From DATKCN01 sp035513175 (GTDB lineage Bacteria > Chloroflexota > Chloroflexia > Thermomicrobiales > CFX8): DNA of 47,448 nucleotides. Both the position numbers and the translations under genes were made by a program. The notes under the pieces are model-generated. The model had not been told where the DNA came from. It was given only the letters and a program-made list of their open reading frames with translations, and made no database searches. Location: NCBI GenBank assembly GCA_035513175.1, contig DATKCN010000321.1:1-47448 (forward strand). Reading direction: 5' to 3'. Below, piece by piece: positions 1 to 7,660 of the stretch; positions within the stretch are counted from its first letter, which is position 1; every line of letters begins with the position of its first letter.

Positions 1-1
1 G

Positions 2-469
2 CTGCTGTGCCAGATTGGCCCCTCAGAGGAAGACAACGCCATCGCGCAGGTCATGCAGGCCCAGTGGTTGCCATTGGGGATCGCCATCGACATCGAGGTG
101 ATTGCCGGCACGGCGCTGACGACCGCCAAGCGCGAGGGACAGCACCATATCGGCTACAAGATCGCCGTGTACCAGGACCCGGACATTCTCGGCATCTACT
201 TCCATCCTCGCTCGATCGGAGGCTTCAACTACACGTTCTGGGAAGAGCCCGAGCTGGCGGATATGCTGGACGCCGGCATTGGCGCGATGGACGCCGACGA
301 GCGGTTGCAGATCTATTCGGACGTGCAGCGCTACATGTTGGAGAACGCGCTGCTGATCCCGATCTACAACCTGGCGAACCTGTACGCGACGGACGCCAGC
401 TTGCAGGGCATTGTGACCGACACCGCCGGATACGTGTTCTTGTACGACGCGTGGTTCCAGGAGAGCTAG
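2..469 (+). CDS. ABC transporter substrate-binding protein, family 5 (C-terminal fragment)
   Basis: The reading frame is open from the first bases of the window and ends with TAG before the permease gene, leaving about 155 residues of the C terminus. The segment has the look of the end of an SBP_bac_5 (DppA/OppA-like) extracytoplasmic binding protein: a GFNYTFWEEPELADMLDAG stretch resembling the family's 'yxnpevdrlldea' helix, then a long helix (ERLQIYSDVQRYMLEN) followed by a short IPIYN segment and a terminal aromatic-rich tail (YDAWFQES). It would capture peptides or related solutes outside the membrane and deliver them to the permeases encoded just downstream; only 6 bases separate its stop from the first permease start. 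Signal peptide and lipobox lie outside the window. Substrate cannot be read from this fragment. Confidence 0.85.
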   Translation: MLCQIGPSEEDNAIAQVMQAQWLPLGIAIDIEVIAGTALTTAKREGQHHIGYKIAVYQDPDILGIYFHPRSIGGFNYTFWEEPELADMLDAGIGAMDADERLQIYSDVQRYMLENALLIPIYNLANLYATDASLQGIVTDTAGYVFLYDAWFQES

Positions 470-475
470 GCGCGC

Positions 476-1402
476 GTGGGCGCCTACGCTCGCCGGCGAC
501 TCGTTCGGGCCGTCCCGGTCATCATCGGGGTCATGACGCTCGTCTTCCTCATGATCCACATGCTGCCGGGCGACCCCGCCGAGGAAATCGCCAGCCGTGG
601 GCCGGGCATGTCTCCGGAAGCGATCCAGGCTATCCGGGTCCGGCTCGGGCTCGATAAACCGCTCCACGTCCAGTACTGGGACTTCGTGTCGCGGACCGTT
701 CGCGGTGATCTCGGCCGGTCGATCCTGAGCAACAGAGCCGTCAGCACGATGATCCGCGAGCAGCTGCCGGCCACCGCTCAGCTCACTATCGCCGGCATCA
801 TCATGGCGATCCTGATCGGCGTGCCGCTCGGGATCATCGCGGCCGTCCGCCAGAGCAGCTGGGTAGATTCGGTCAGCATGACAGTCGCCCTGCTGGGGGT
901 GGCAATGCCGGGCTTCTGGCTCGGGCTCTTGCTCATCTTTCTCTTCGCCGTTCGACTGCACTGGCTGCCCGTCATCGGCGGGTCGGGGCTGCGCGGACTG
1001 ATCCTGCCAGCCTTCACGCTCGGCTTTGGCGCGGCGGCCATCATCGCGCGGCTCGTGCGCTCCAGCATGCTGGAGGTGCTCCGGCAGGAGTACATGACGA
1101 CTGCCCGAGCCAAGGGCCTCCGGCAGCGCAGCGTCATCCTGCGTCACGGTCTCAAGAACGCGCTGATTCCGGTCATGACGATCGTTGGCCTGCAGTTCGG
1201 CAACCTGCTCGGCGGAGCGGTGGTGATCGAGACGGTCTTCGCCCGGCAGGGGATCGGCCGGCTCGCGATAAATGCCATCCTCGCAAAGGACTTCCCCGTC
1301 ATTCAGGGAACGGTTCTGTTCGCCGCGCTCGTCTACGTCTCCGTCAACCTCACCGTCGACCTGCTGTATTCAGTCGTCGATCCCCGGATCCGCTATGACT
1401 GA
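476..1402 (+). CDS. ABC transporter permease, DppB/OppB type
   Basis: This 308-residue protein is the first of two inner-membrane subunits of a peptide-type ABC importer. It begins with a short cytoplasmic basic segment, a first membrane helix (VPVIIGVMTLVFLMIHMLPG) and the DppB-family N-terminal domain, then about five further hydrophobic segments. The cytoplasmic EAA loop that docks the ATPase is visible near residues 200-230 (EYMTTARAKGLRQRSVILRH) and ends in the usual NALIPV. The start is GTG at 476, preceded by a GGAGAG ribosome-binding site inside the end of the binding-protein gene. Length and layout are normal for DppB. Its partner DppC-like gene follows after 48 bases. No ATPase gene (DppD/DppF) lies nearby, so the energising subunits must come from elsewhere. 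Confidence 0.93.
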   Translation: MGAYARRRLVRAVPVIIGVMTLVFLMIHMLPGDPAEEIASRGPGMSPEAIQAIRVRLGLDKPLHVQYWDFVSRTVRGDLGRSILSNRAVSTMIREQLPATAQLTIAGIIMAILIGVPLGIIAAVRQSSWVDSVSMTVALLGVAMPGFWLGLLLIFLFAVRLHWLPVIGGSGLRGLILPAFTLGFGAAAIIARLVRSSMLEVLRQEYMTTARAKGLRQRSVILRHGLKNALIPVMTIVGLQFGNLLGGAVVIETVFARQGIGRLAINAILAKDFPVIQGTVLFAALVYVSVNLTVDLLYSVVDPRIRYD

Positions 1403-1450
1403 TCGCGGTCGCGGGCCGGACACACGTGCGAGCCGACAGGGGCGCGGAGG

Positions 1451-2356
1451 ATGACCGCCGCCGAACGCCGGACGGCCACCACCAAGACCGAGATCGAGCG
1501 GTTGTCCTCCCGGAGCAACAGCCTCTGGCGCGACGCCATCCGACGGTTGAGGCGCAATCCAGGAGCGATCGCCGGACTGGTCATCCTCATTCTGCTGGCG
1601 GCGATGGGCGTCTTCGCTCCGCTACTGGCTCCGGCAGAGCCCAATGTCATGGTCGCCCGGGACGCCCTGCATCCGCCGGGTGGGGCCTACCTGTTCGGCA
1701 CCGATCAGTTCGGGCGTGACATCCTGTCGCGCATCATGCATGGCGCCCGCCTGTCGTTCCAGGTTGGCTTCATTGCCGTCGGCATCGCCAGTGTGTTCGG
1801 AGTGACACTGGGGCTGCTTTCCGGCTACTACGGCCGCTGGGTGGACAGCGTCATCGGTATCGGCATCGACATCATGCTCGCCTTTCCCGGCATCCTGCTG
1901 GCGCTGGCGATCGTGGCCATCCTCGGTCCGAGCCTGCTCAACCTGATGATCGCGGTCGGCATCGCCGCCATTCCGACGTACACGCGCCTCGTGCGCGGAG
2001 CCGTGCTCGCGACGCGCGAGCTGCAGTACATTGAGGCGGCGCGCGTCATCGGCGCGACCGATCGATCGATCATGACGCGGCACATCCTGCCAAACGTGCT
2101 GGCGCCGGTGATTGTGCTGGCGACGCTCGGCATCGGGGGCGCGATACTGGTCGGCGCGGCGCTCTCATTCCTCGGCCTCGGGGCGTCCCCGCCCACGCCG
2201 GAGTGGGGCGCGATGCTCAGCTCCGGGCGCAACTTCCTGCAACAGGCCTGGTGGATCACGTTTTTCCCTGGGCTGGCGATCATGCTCACTGTGCTGTCGA
2301 TCAATCTGCTCGGTGATGGGTTGCGCGACGCGCTCGATCCGCGCCTGCGACGCTAG
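1451..2356 (+). CDS. ABC transporter permease, DppC/OppC type
   Basis: Second membrane subunit (301 residues) of the peptide-type importer. An N-terminal cytoplasmic stretch of about 35 residues with WRDAIRRLRRNPGAIAGL, typical of the OppC_N domain, leads into the first membrane helix. The family hallmark YLFGTDQFGRDILSRIMHGAR is present near residues 80-100, and the ATPase-contacting EAA loop is near residues 195-225 (QYIEAARVIGATDRSIMTRH, then ILPNVLAPV). The C terminus ends LGDGLRDALDPRLRR, as DppC proteins do. Start is ATG at 1451 with GGAGG directly before it. It forms a heterodimer with the preceding permease. In most such operons two ATPase genes follow; here a peptidase gene follows instead. 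Confidence 0.93.
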   Translation: MTAAERRTATTKTEIERLSSRSNSLWRDAIRRLRRNPGAIAGLVILILLAAMGVFAPLLAPAEPNVMVARDALHPPGGAYLFGTDQFGRDILSRIMHGARLSFQVGFIAVGIASVFGVTLGLLSGYYGRWVDSVIGIGIDIMLAFPGILLALAIVAILGPSLLNLMIAVGIAAIPTYTRLVRGAVLATRELQYIEAARVIGATDRSIMTRHILPNVLAPVIVLATLGIGGAILVGAALSFLGLGASPPTPEWGAMLSSGRNFLQQAWWITFFPGLAIMLTVLSINLLGDGLRDALDPRLRR

Positions 2357-2404
2357 CCGCAAGGCACACCACCGGAGGAGTCGACATGATGTGGAGGGAA
2401 TCAC

Positions 2405-3793
2405 ATGCAGGATGTGCTTGACTACATCGAGCAACACCGCGACGAGTACATCGCCCTGGTCCAACGCGCCTGCCAGCAACCCAGCATCTCCACGCAGAAC
2501 GTCGGCATCAGGGAGATGGCCGAGCTGTGCCGCGAAATGCTCGCGGATGTGGGCGCGGACGCGAGCATCGTCCCGGTCGACGGCGGCTTTCCAGTGGTGC
2601 TCGGCCAGATCGACGGACCGAGCCGTCGCACGCTGAACATTTACAACCCCTACGACGTGCAACCGCCTGAGCCGCTCGATCTATGGGAGTCCGACCCTTT
2701 CGCTGCCGACGTGCGCGATGGCCGGATCTGGGCGCGCGGCGTGGCCGACAACAAGGGGCACCTCGTCGCGCGCATTTGCGCCGTTGACGCCTGGCGCAAC
2801 ATGCGCGGGAACCTGCCACTTACGCTGCGCTTCATCTACGAGGGTGAGGAGGAAATTGGCAGCCCGAACCTGGAGCGCTTCGTCGCGGAGCATCAAAGTG
2901 AGATTACCCCGGCCGACGGCTGCATCTGGGAGGGGGGTGGGCGCGATTTCAACGGCCGCGTGCGGCTCTCCTGTGGGCTGAAGGGCATCTGCTACGTCGA
3001 GTTGGCAGTCGAGTCGGTCAATACCGACATGCACTCCAGCCGCGCGACCATCGTGCCGAACGCGGCCTGGCGGCTCGTCTGGGCGCTGAACACGATGAAG
3101 GATGAGCAGGAGCGCGTCCTGATCAAGGGCTTCTACGACAGGGTGCTGCCCCCGACGGTCGAAGAGCACAACATTCTTGAGGAGACCCCCTTCGACGAGG
3201 CAGACTTTCTGCGCACGTTCGGCTTGGAGCGCTTCCTGCTGGACCTTGCCGGCCAGCGGCTCAAGCTCAAGGACATGTTCGAGCCGACCTGTACCATCTG
3301 CGGCGTTGAGAGCGGGTACACCGGCGATGGCCTCAAGACGGTGCTGCCCAAGGCGGCGCGCGCGAAGATCGACATGCGGCTCGTGCCTGACCAGGACCCA
3401 CACGAGATCGCGCGGCTGCTGCGCGCGCACCTCGACGCGCATGGTTTCAGTGACATCTCGGTCGCGTTGCTGGCCGCCGAGCATCCGGCCAGGACGGATC
3501 TGAGCGCCCCGCTGGTGACGGCGGTCGCGAATGCCGTGCGCCGGGTGCACGGTCACGAACCAGTCATCGTCCCGATCACGCCCGGCAGCGGCCCGATGTA
3601 TGTCCTGTGCCAGGCGATTGGAGTGCCGTCAGTCTCCGGCCCCGGCGGCGGCAACCCGAACTCAAGAATTCACGCGCCGAACGAAAACATGTATGTCGAC
3701 GACTACATCAACGCGATCAAGGGCATGGCCGTCGTATTCGACGAGTTCGCCCGCATACGACGCCACGCGGGACGGGAAAGGAGACAGGGATGA
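2405..3793 (+). CDS. M20 family metallopeptidase (dipeptidase-like) with altered metal site
   Basis: A 462-residue member of the M20/ArgE/DapE group of di-zinc cytosolic peptidases, which cleave dipeptides or deacylate amino acids. Seen in order: the first metal region, where the family's HYDVQP reads PYDVQP (NIYNPYDVQPPEPLDLW, about residue 82); ARGVADNKG with the bridging Asp; YEGEEEIGS with catalytic and metal Glu; IWEGGGRD; the lid/dimerisation domain in the middle with the NTDMHSS motif; and the C-terminal GGGNPNSRIHAPNENM with the last ligand His. All ligands but the first His are kept. That substitution could weaken or abolish one zinc site; whether the enzyme is active is unknown. Start is ATG at 2405 after GGAGGG. 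The stop overlaps the next gene's start as ATGA, so translation is probably coupled. Confidence 0.9.
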   Translation: MQDVLDYIEQHRDEYIALVQRACQQPSISTQNVGIREMAELCREMLADVGADASIVPVDGGFPVVLGQIDGPSRRTLNIYNPYDVQPPEPLDLWESDPFAADVRDGRIWARGVADNKGHLVARICAVDAWRNMRGNLPLTLRFIYEGEEEIGSPNLERFVAEHQSEITPADGCIWEGGGRDFNGRVRLSCGLKGICYVELAVESVNTDMHSSRATIVPNAAWRLVWALNTMKDEQERVLIKGFYDRVLPPTVEEHNILEETPFDEADFLRTFGLERFLLDLAGQRLKLKDMFEPTCTICGVESGYTGDGLKTVLPKAARAKIDMRLVPDQDPHEIARLLRAHLDAHGFSDISVALLAAEHPARTDLSAPLVTAVANAVRRVHGHEPVIVPITPGSGPMYVLCQAIGVPSVSGPGGGNPNSRIHAPNENMYVDDYINAIKGMAVVFDEFARIRRHAGRERRQG

Positions 3794-5067
3794 CCACCGC
3801 GATCAAGAGCCGGCTCATCATCGACGGCACGGGCGGAAGCCCGATCCATAACGGCGTCGTCCTGGTCGAGGGCGAGCGCATTCTCGACGTGGGCCGCGAA
3901 GCGGACCTGGGCATCCCGGACGACGCCGAGGTGATCGACCTGGGCGAGGAAACGATCCTGCCGGGGCTCGTCGACCCGCACACGCACATCACGATCAATC
4001 CCGGCAAGCGGGGACTGCTCGGGCAGCTCGAAGGGCTGCGCGAGCCGGACGCCCAGCAGGGAGCTCGGGCGACGCACAACCTGCGGCTAGACCTGAAGTC
4101 CGGCATTACGACTCAGCGCGTGATCGCCGAGGTCAACTTCAACGACATCGCCCTGCGCAACGCCATCAACGATGGCTGGGTTCCCGGCCCGCGCCTGCAA
4201 TGCGCGACGCGCGGCATCACCTCATCTCATGGTCACGGCGCCCCCAGCTGGATGTTCGACGGGGTCGACGAGATTCGCAAGGCAGTGCGCGACAACCTCC
4301 AGCGGGGCGCGGACTTCATCAAGATTCTTGTGCTTGACCGCACGCCGACCGCCGCCAGCTACTCGTTTGAGGAGATCAAGGTCGCCGCCGACGAGGCGCA
4401 CCGGGCGGGGAAGCTGATCACGGCCCACGCCGGCGCCCGGCCCGACACGTCGCTGAAGTTGTGTCTCCAGGCGGGAGTGGACTCCGTCGAACATGCGATC
4501 CCGCAGACCGACGAGCACATCGACCTGTATCTGGAGACCAACGCGGCCTTCGTGCGCACATTCACCATCGGCTTCCAGACGCAGGTGGACTGGGCCTGGT
4601 TCAAGGGCAAGGACATCGAGGGTCGCGTCAACGTGATGCGCGGCATCGTCAACGACACCATCGAGAATCCCCCGCCCGCCGGAGGCTTTGCCGACTACTA
4701 CCGGCTGGGCCCCAGCCTGAGCGACCGGCTGCGGCACACGCGGGAGGTCGTCATCCCCATGTTCAATAAGGCGGTCGAGAAGGGCGTGCGCTGGACCGTG
4801 GGCATGGACTCGATGCACGGCCTGATCGGCTATGAGATCGGATCGCTGGTCGAATGGGGGCTGTCACCGATGGAGGCGATCGTCGGAGCCACGAGGCAGG
4901 CGGCCGAGGTCTGCGGCGTTGAGCGCGAGTGTGGCACGCTGGAAGCGGGGAAATACGCGGACGTGATTTCGTTGCAGGGCAACCCCCTGGAAGACATCTG
5001 GTCTATCGCCCGCGTCAACTTCATCATGAAGGGCGGCGAGCAATTCGGGCAGATTTCGGTGCATTAG
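3790..5067 (+). CDS. Metal-dependent amidohydrolase (imidazolonepropionase-like)
   Basis: A 425-residue amidohydrolase-superfamily protein of the imidazolonepropionase/prolidase-like subgroup, some of which are dipeptidases acting on Xaa-Arg/Lys or hydrophobic dipeptides. The metal-site residues are complete: HxH in DPHTHITINPG (strand 1), the Lys expected to be carboxylated in DFIKILVLD, His in LITAHAGAR, His in SVEHAIP, and the catalytic Asp in VGMDSMHG. The N terminus has the small beta-sandwich with IIDGTGG and the C terminus the usual GTLEAGKYADVISLQGNPLEDI. The ATG at 3790 overlaps the M20 stop (ATGA), favouring this start over longer in-frame ones. It is clearly paralogous to the minus-strand amidohydrolase at 7661-8953. 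Substrate is not readable from sequence; a dipeptide or N-acyl amino acid is plausible from context. Confidence 0.9.
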   Translation: MTTAIKSRLIIDGTGGSPIHNGVVLVEGERILDVGREADLGIPDDAEVIDLGEETILPGLVDPHTHITINPGKRGLLGQLEGLREPDAQQGARATHNLRLDLKSGITTQRVIAEVNFNDIALRNAINDGWVPGPRLQCATRGITSSHGHGAPSWMFDGVDEIRKAVRDNLQRGADFIKILVLDRTPTAASYSFEEIKVAADEAHRAGKLITAHAGARPDTSLKLCLQAGVDSVEHAIPQTDEHIDLYLETNAAFVRTFTIGFQTQVDWAWFKGKDIEGRVNVMRGIVNDTIENPPPAGGFADYYRLGPSLSDRLRHTREVVIPMFNKAVEKGVRWTVGMDSMHGLIGYEIGSLVEWGLSPMEAIVGATRQAAEVCGVERECGTLEAGKYADVISLQGNPLEDIWSIARVNFIMKGGEQFGQISVH

Positions 5068-5187
5068 GGCTGCAAGCCGCGGGATGGGAAACCGGGGCAG
5101 CGACGACGGGTGATGACAACGACCCGCCCAGTGGCACTCTCCCCGCGGCCCCCGGCCCTCAGCCCTCGAAACAGAAAGGACAACCCA

Positions 5188-5880
5188 ATGCGCATCGCCT
5201 ACATCGGACCGAAGAGCCGCGAAGCGGCGTTACAGGCGTTTGTCGGCCCCGGAGTGACCGTCGAGGCGCGCTCGCACGGCACGGGGCCGCGCAGCATCGA
5301 GTCGATGTGGGAGGAGTATCTCTCCGTCCCAGGCATGATGGAGCTGGCCGTCGAGCTGGAGCGCGAGGGGTTCGACGCCATCGTGCCCGGCTGCTTCGGC
5401 GATCCCGGCATCGACGGGGCGCGCGAGCTGGTCTCGATCCCAGTGCTCGGGCCGGGCGCGACGTCAATGCTCGTCGCGGCGAACCTTGGTCACCGCTTCT
5501 CGATAGTGACGGTGCTCGAGAACGTCGTGCGCCCGCTGGAAAACCTGGCGCTGCTCACCGGCGTGGCGCACAAGCTCGCCTCAGTGCGCCAGATCGGCAT
5601 TCCGGTGCTGGAGCTGAACTCCGACCCGGACGCTACCTTCAGCCGGCTGATCGAGGTCAGCCGCGCGGTCATCGAGCAGGACCACGCCGACGTGCTGGTG
5701 CTGGGCTGCGGCACCCTTTCGTTCCGCGCCAGCGAGCTGCAGGACGCGGTCGGCGTGCCGGTCGTCAATCCGCTGCAGGTGACGCTCAAGTTCGCCGAGT
5801 TGCTGGTCCAGTCCGGCCTCAGCCACAGCAAGCGCTCGCACCCGGTCCCGCCCAAGCTGGCTGTGGCGGCGTTCAACTGA
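5188..5880 (+). CDS. Aspartate/glutamate/hydantoin racemase family protein
   Basis: A 230-residue member of the Asp/Glu/hydantoin racemase superfamily, cofactor-independent enzymes that use two cysteines to move the alpha-proton of amino acids or hydantoins. Both expected cysteines are present: the first in IVPGCFGDPG (about residue 71) and the second in VLGCGTLSF (about residue 180), each followed by a small-residue turn as in HyuE-type proteins. The N terminus MRIAYIGP fits the first beta strand of the fold. ATG at 5188 is chosen because it follows AGAAAGGA at good spacing and because upstream in-frame codons encode a Pro-rich, non-family segment. Downstream of peptide-uptake and dipeptidase genes, it may interconvert D- and L-amino acids released from scavenged peptides. 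That role is inference; other family members decarboxylate malonates or isomerise maleate. Confidence 0.85.
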   Translation: MRIAYIGPKSREAALQAFVGPGVTVEARSHGTGPRSIESMWEEYLSVPGMMELAVELEREGFDAIVPGCFGDPGIDGARELVSIPVLGPGATSMLVAANLGHRFSIVTVLENVVRPLENLALLTGVAHKLASVRQIGIPVLELNSDPDATFSRLIEVSRAVIEQDHADVLVLGCGTLSFRASELQDAVGVPVVNPLQVTLKFAELLVQSGLSHSKRSHPVPPKLAVAAFN

Positions 5881-5891
5881 TGAATTGCGTC

Positions 5892-7616
5892 CTACACGTC
5901 GAGTCGTTCGACTATGTCGATAGCCTGGTCGAGCGCGTCGGCAACCCGGTTGCGGGCGCGCGTCATCGCGACCCACCACGTCTGGTACTCCTCACTGTCC
6001 GTCGCGAGTGACGCCAAGCGTGGGTATGGCACGAGCGAGGGGATCATCTCCGTTTGCGACGAATGGCCATAGCGGTCCTGCCCGTAGGACCCAACGACGG
6101 TCGACGCGACCGGCACGAGCGTGCGCGACAGCGCGATCATCGCGCGGTTCAGCGCGTCGGCTTCGCGTTCGGTCGCGGCGCCGGCCGCTCTTGCGTCGAG
6201 CCGTGTCGCACGGTCGTGAAACGCCCGCGCCCGTTCGACCACGCTCGCCATGTCAATGCCGGGCACATTGGTCGCCGCAAGCTGGCTCAGACGCTCGACG
6301 AACCGTCGGGCGACCGGCGCGTATTCGAAGGGCAGCACCGGCGCGGTCAGCAGCTCCCACATCCAGCGGGCATACACCTCCAGATGCGTCGCCAGCCGCT
6401 CCCGGTCGACCTTGTCGATCGTGTTATGCAGCGAATGATGCCACCAGCCGAGCGACGCCAGCGCCGTCGCCTGAATCTCCTCGTCGGTGAACGACATCTC
6501 GCCAGCCAGACACGGCAACCCGACCCCGAAAAACGAGGAGTCGCCATTCTTCTGCTGCCGCTGCCAGTGCACCGTCATGTCGCCCAGCGTCTCCTGCGTC
6601 AGCCGCGTTGCCCACGACTGGGCGTCGTCCGTCGTATGCAGATGCCAGGTGGACGAGCCGGCGATGGCGGGCTGGTCGATCTGCACGTAAGCCACACAGT
6701 CACTGCGTAGCCGGTCCCACATCAGATCGGCAAACCTCGACGACGAGATCATGGTGCCGGTCTCGTGACCCATCCAGAAGCCGGTCATCAGCCCCCGTCG
6801 CAGGCTGTCGCGATTGGCCGCGAACACTCTCGCGAGCTCCAGGATGCAGGCGCTTCCTGCCGCGTTGTCGGTCGCCTGCGGGCCAAACCAGGAGTCCATG
6901 TGCCCGCCGACCAGCAGGAACTGCCTGTCGGACGCGTCCAGCTCGCCGCTTGTCATCGTCAGTGGCTTCCAGCCGTTGTCCGCCCTGGCCGTCAGCCAGA
7001 CCCGCGCCGCCCCGGCGGCGCAGGCATCCTTAAGGCGCAGCCCCTCAACGCGGGAGATGCCCACGCAGGGCAGGTCCGGCATCTCGGTCTTCAGTGTCTC
7101 CGGCGTGGGGTTGCCCCAGGCCGACTTCATCGAGCCGAACGGAACGGCATCGTTCTCCGGATGCCCCCAGTTCATCATGATCTGCGCGATTGAGCCCCGC
7201 TGCCACGCGATCAGCGCCTTCTCGTGCCGGGCCGGCGAGTACGACAGCTCGGACAGGGTTACCTTGCCCCGCACATCCTTGCCCTCGTAGTCGGACTCAG
7301 CGCCGGAGCCGACATACACCAGCTCGCCTTCGATGCCGTCGGTCGAGGCAGAGTGCCCGAGGGTGTTAGCTTCGATCGTCCGCGGGTCGGGCGAGAGCAC
7401 GCGCACCTCTCCTGCCTCGGGAAACGACACCAGCCCGTGAAACTCATGCAGGCTGGACCGCAGCCCATTGCGCTCGAGCTGCTCCGCCGCGTACTCGGCC
7501 ATGCGCCGCGAGTTCGGCGAGCCCGCTAGCCGCGTCGGAATCTGCTCGGTGATGTGCGTCAGATGCTGCCACGCCCGATCGACCGACAGGTCGGCCAGAA
7601 TGTCATTAAGAGTCAC
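5892..7616 (-). CDS. M28 family zinc peptidase with PA domain
   Basis: A 574-residue peptidase of the M28 family (aminopeptidase/carboxypeptidase Q-like). Layout: an N-terminal part of the catalytic domain, an inserted PA (protease-associated) domain around residues 90-215, and the zinc core after that. Visible metal-site motifs are GGHMDSWFGP (His), ATDNAAGSA (bridging Asp), GHETG (metal Glu), VQIDQP (Asp) and WWHHSLHNTIDKVD (last His). In classical M28 enzymes the third motif reads EE, the first Glu being the general base; here it is HE, a variant that I believe also occurs in related actinobacterial proteins. No signal peptide is seen, so action is probably cytosolic. Start is GTG at 7616 with AAGGA upstream. 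It ends 11 bases from the racemase stop, tail to tail, and lies downstream of the amidohydrolase on the same strand. Confidence 0.88.
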   Translation of the reverse strand: MTLNDILADLSVDRAWQHLTHITEQIPTRLAGSPNSRRMAEYAAEQLERNGLRSSLHEFHGLVSFPEAGEVRVLSPDPRTIEANTLGHSASTDGIEGELVYVGSGAESDYEGKDVRGKVTLSELSYSPARHEKALIAWQRGSIAQIMMNWGHPENDAVPFGSMKSAWGNPTPETLKTEMPDLPCVGISRVEGLRLKDACAAGAARVWLTARADNGWKPLTMTSGELDASDRQFLLVGGHMDSWFGPQATDNAAGSACILELARVFAANRDSLRRGLMTGFWMGHETGTMISSSRFADLMWDRLRSDCVAYVQIDQPAIAGSSTWHLHTTDDAQSWATRLTQETLGDMTVHWQRQQKNGDSSFFGVGLPCLAGEMSFTDEEIQATALASLGWWHHSLHNTIDKVDRERLATHLEVYARWMWELLTAPVLPFEYAPVARRFVERLSQLAATNVPGIDMASVVERARAFHDRATRLDARAAGAATEREADALNRAMIALSRTLVPVASTVVGSYGQDRYGHSSQTEMIPSLVPYPRLASLATDSEEYQTWWVAMTRARNRVADALDQAIDIVERLDV

Positions 7617-7660
7617 CCCGGTGTCCTTCCGCTATCGAATACGCTGAGCCGCGTCACGCG

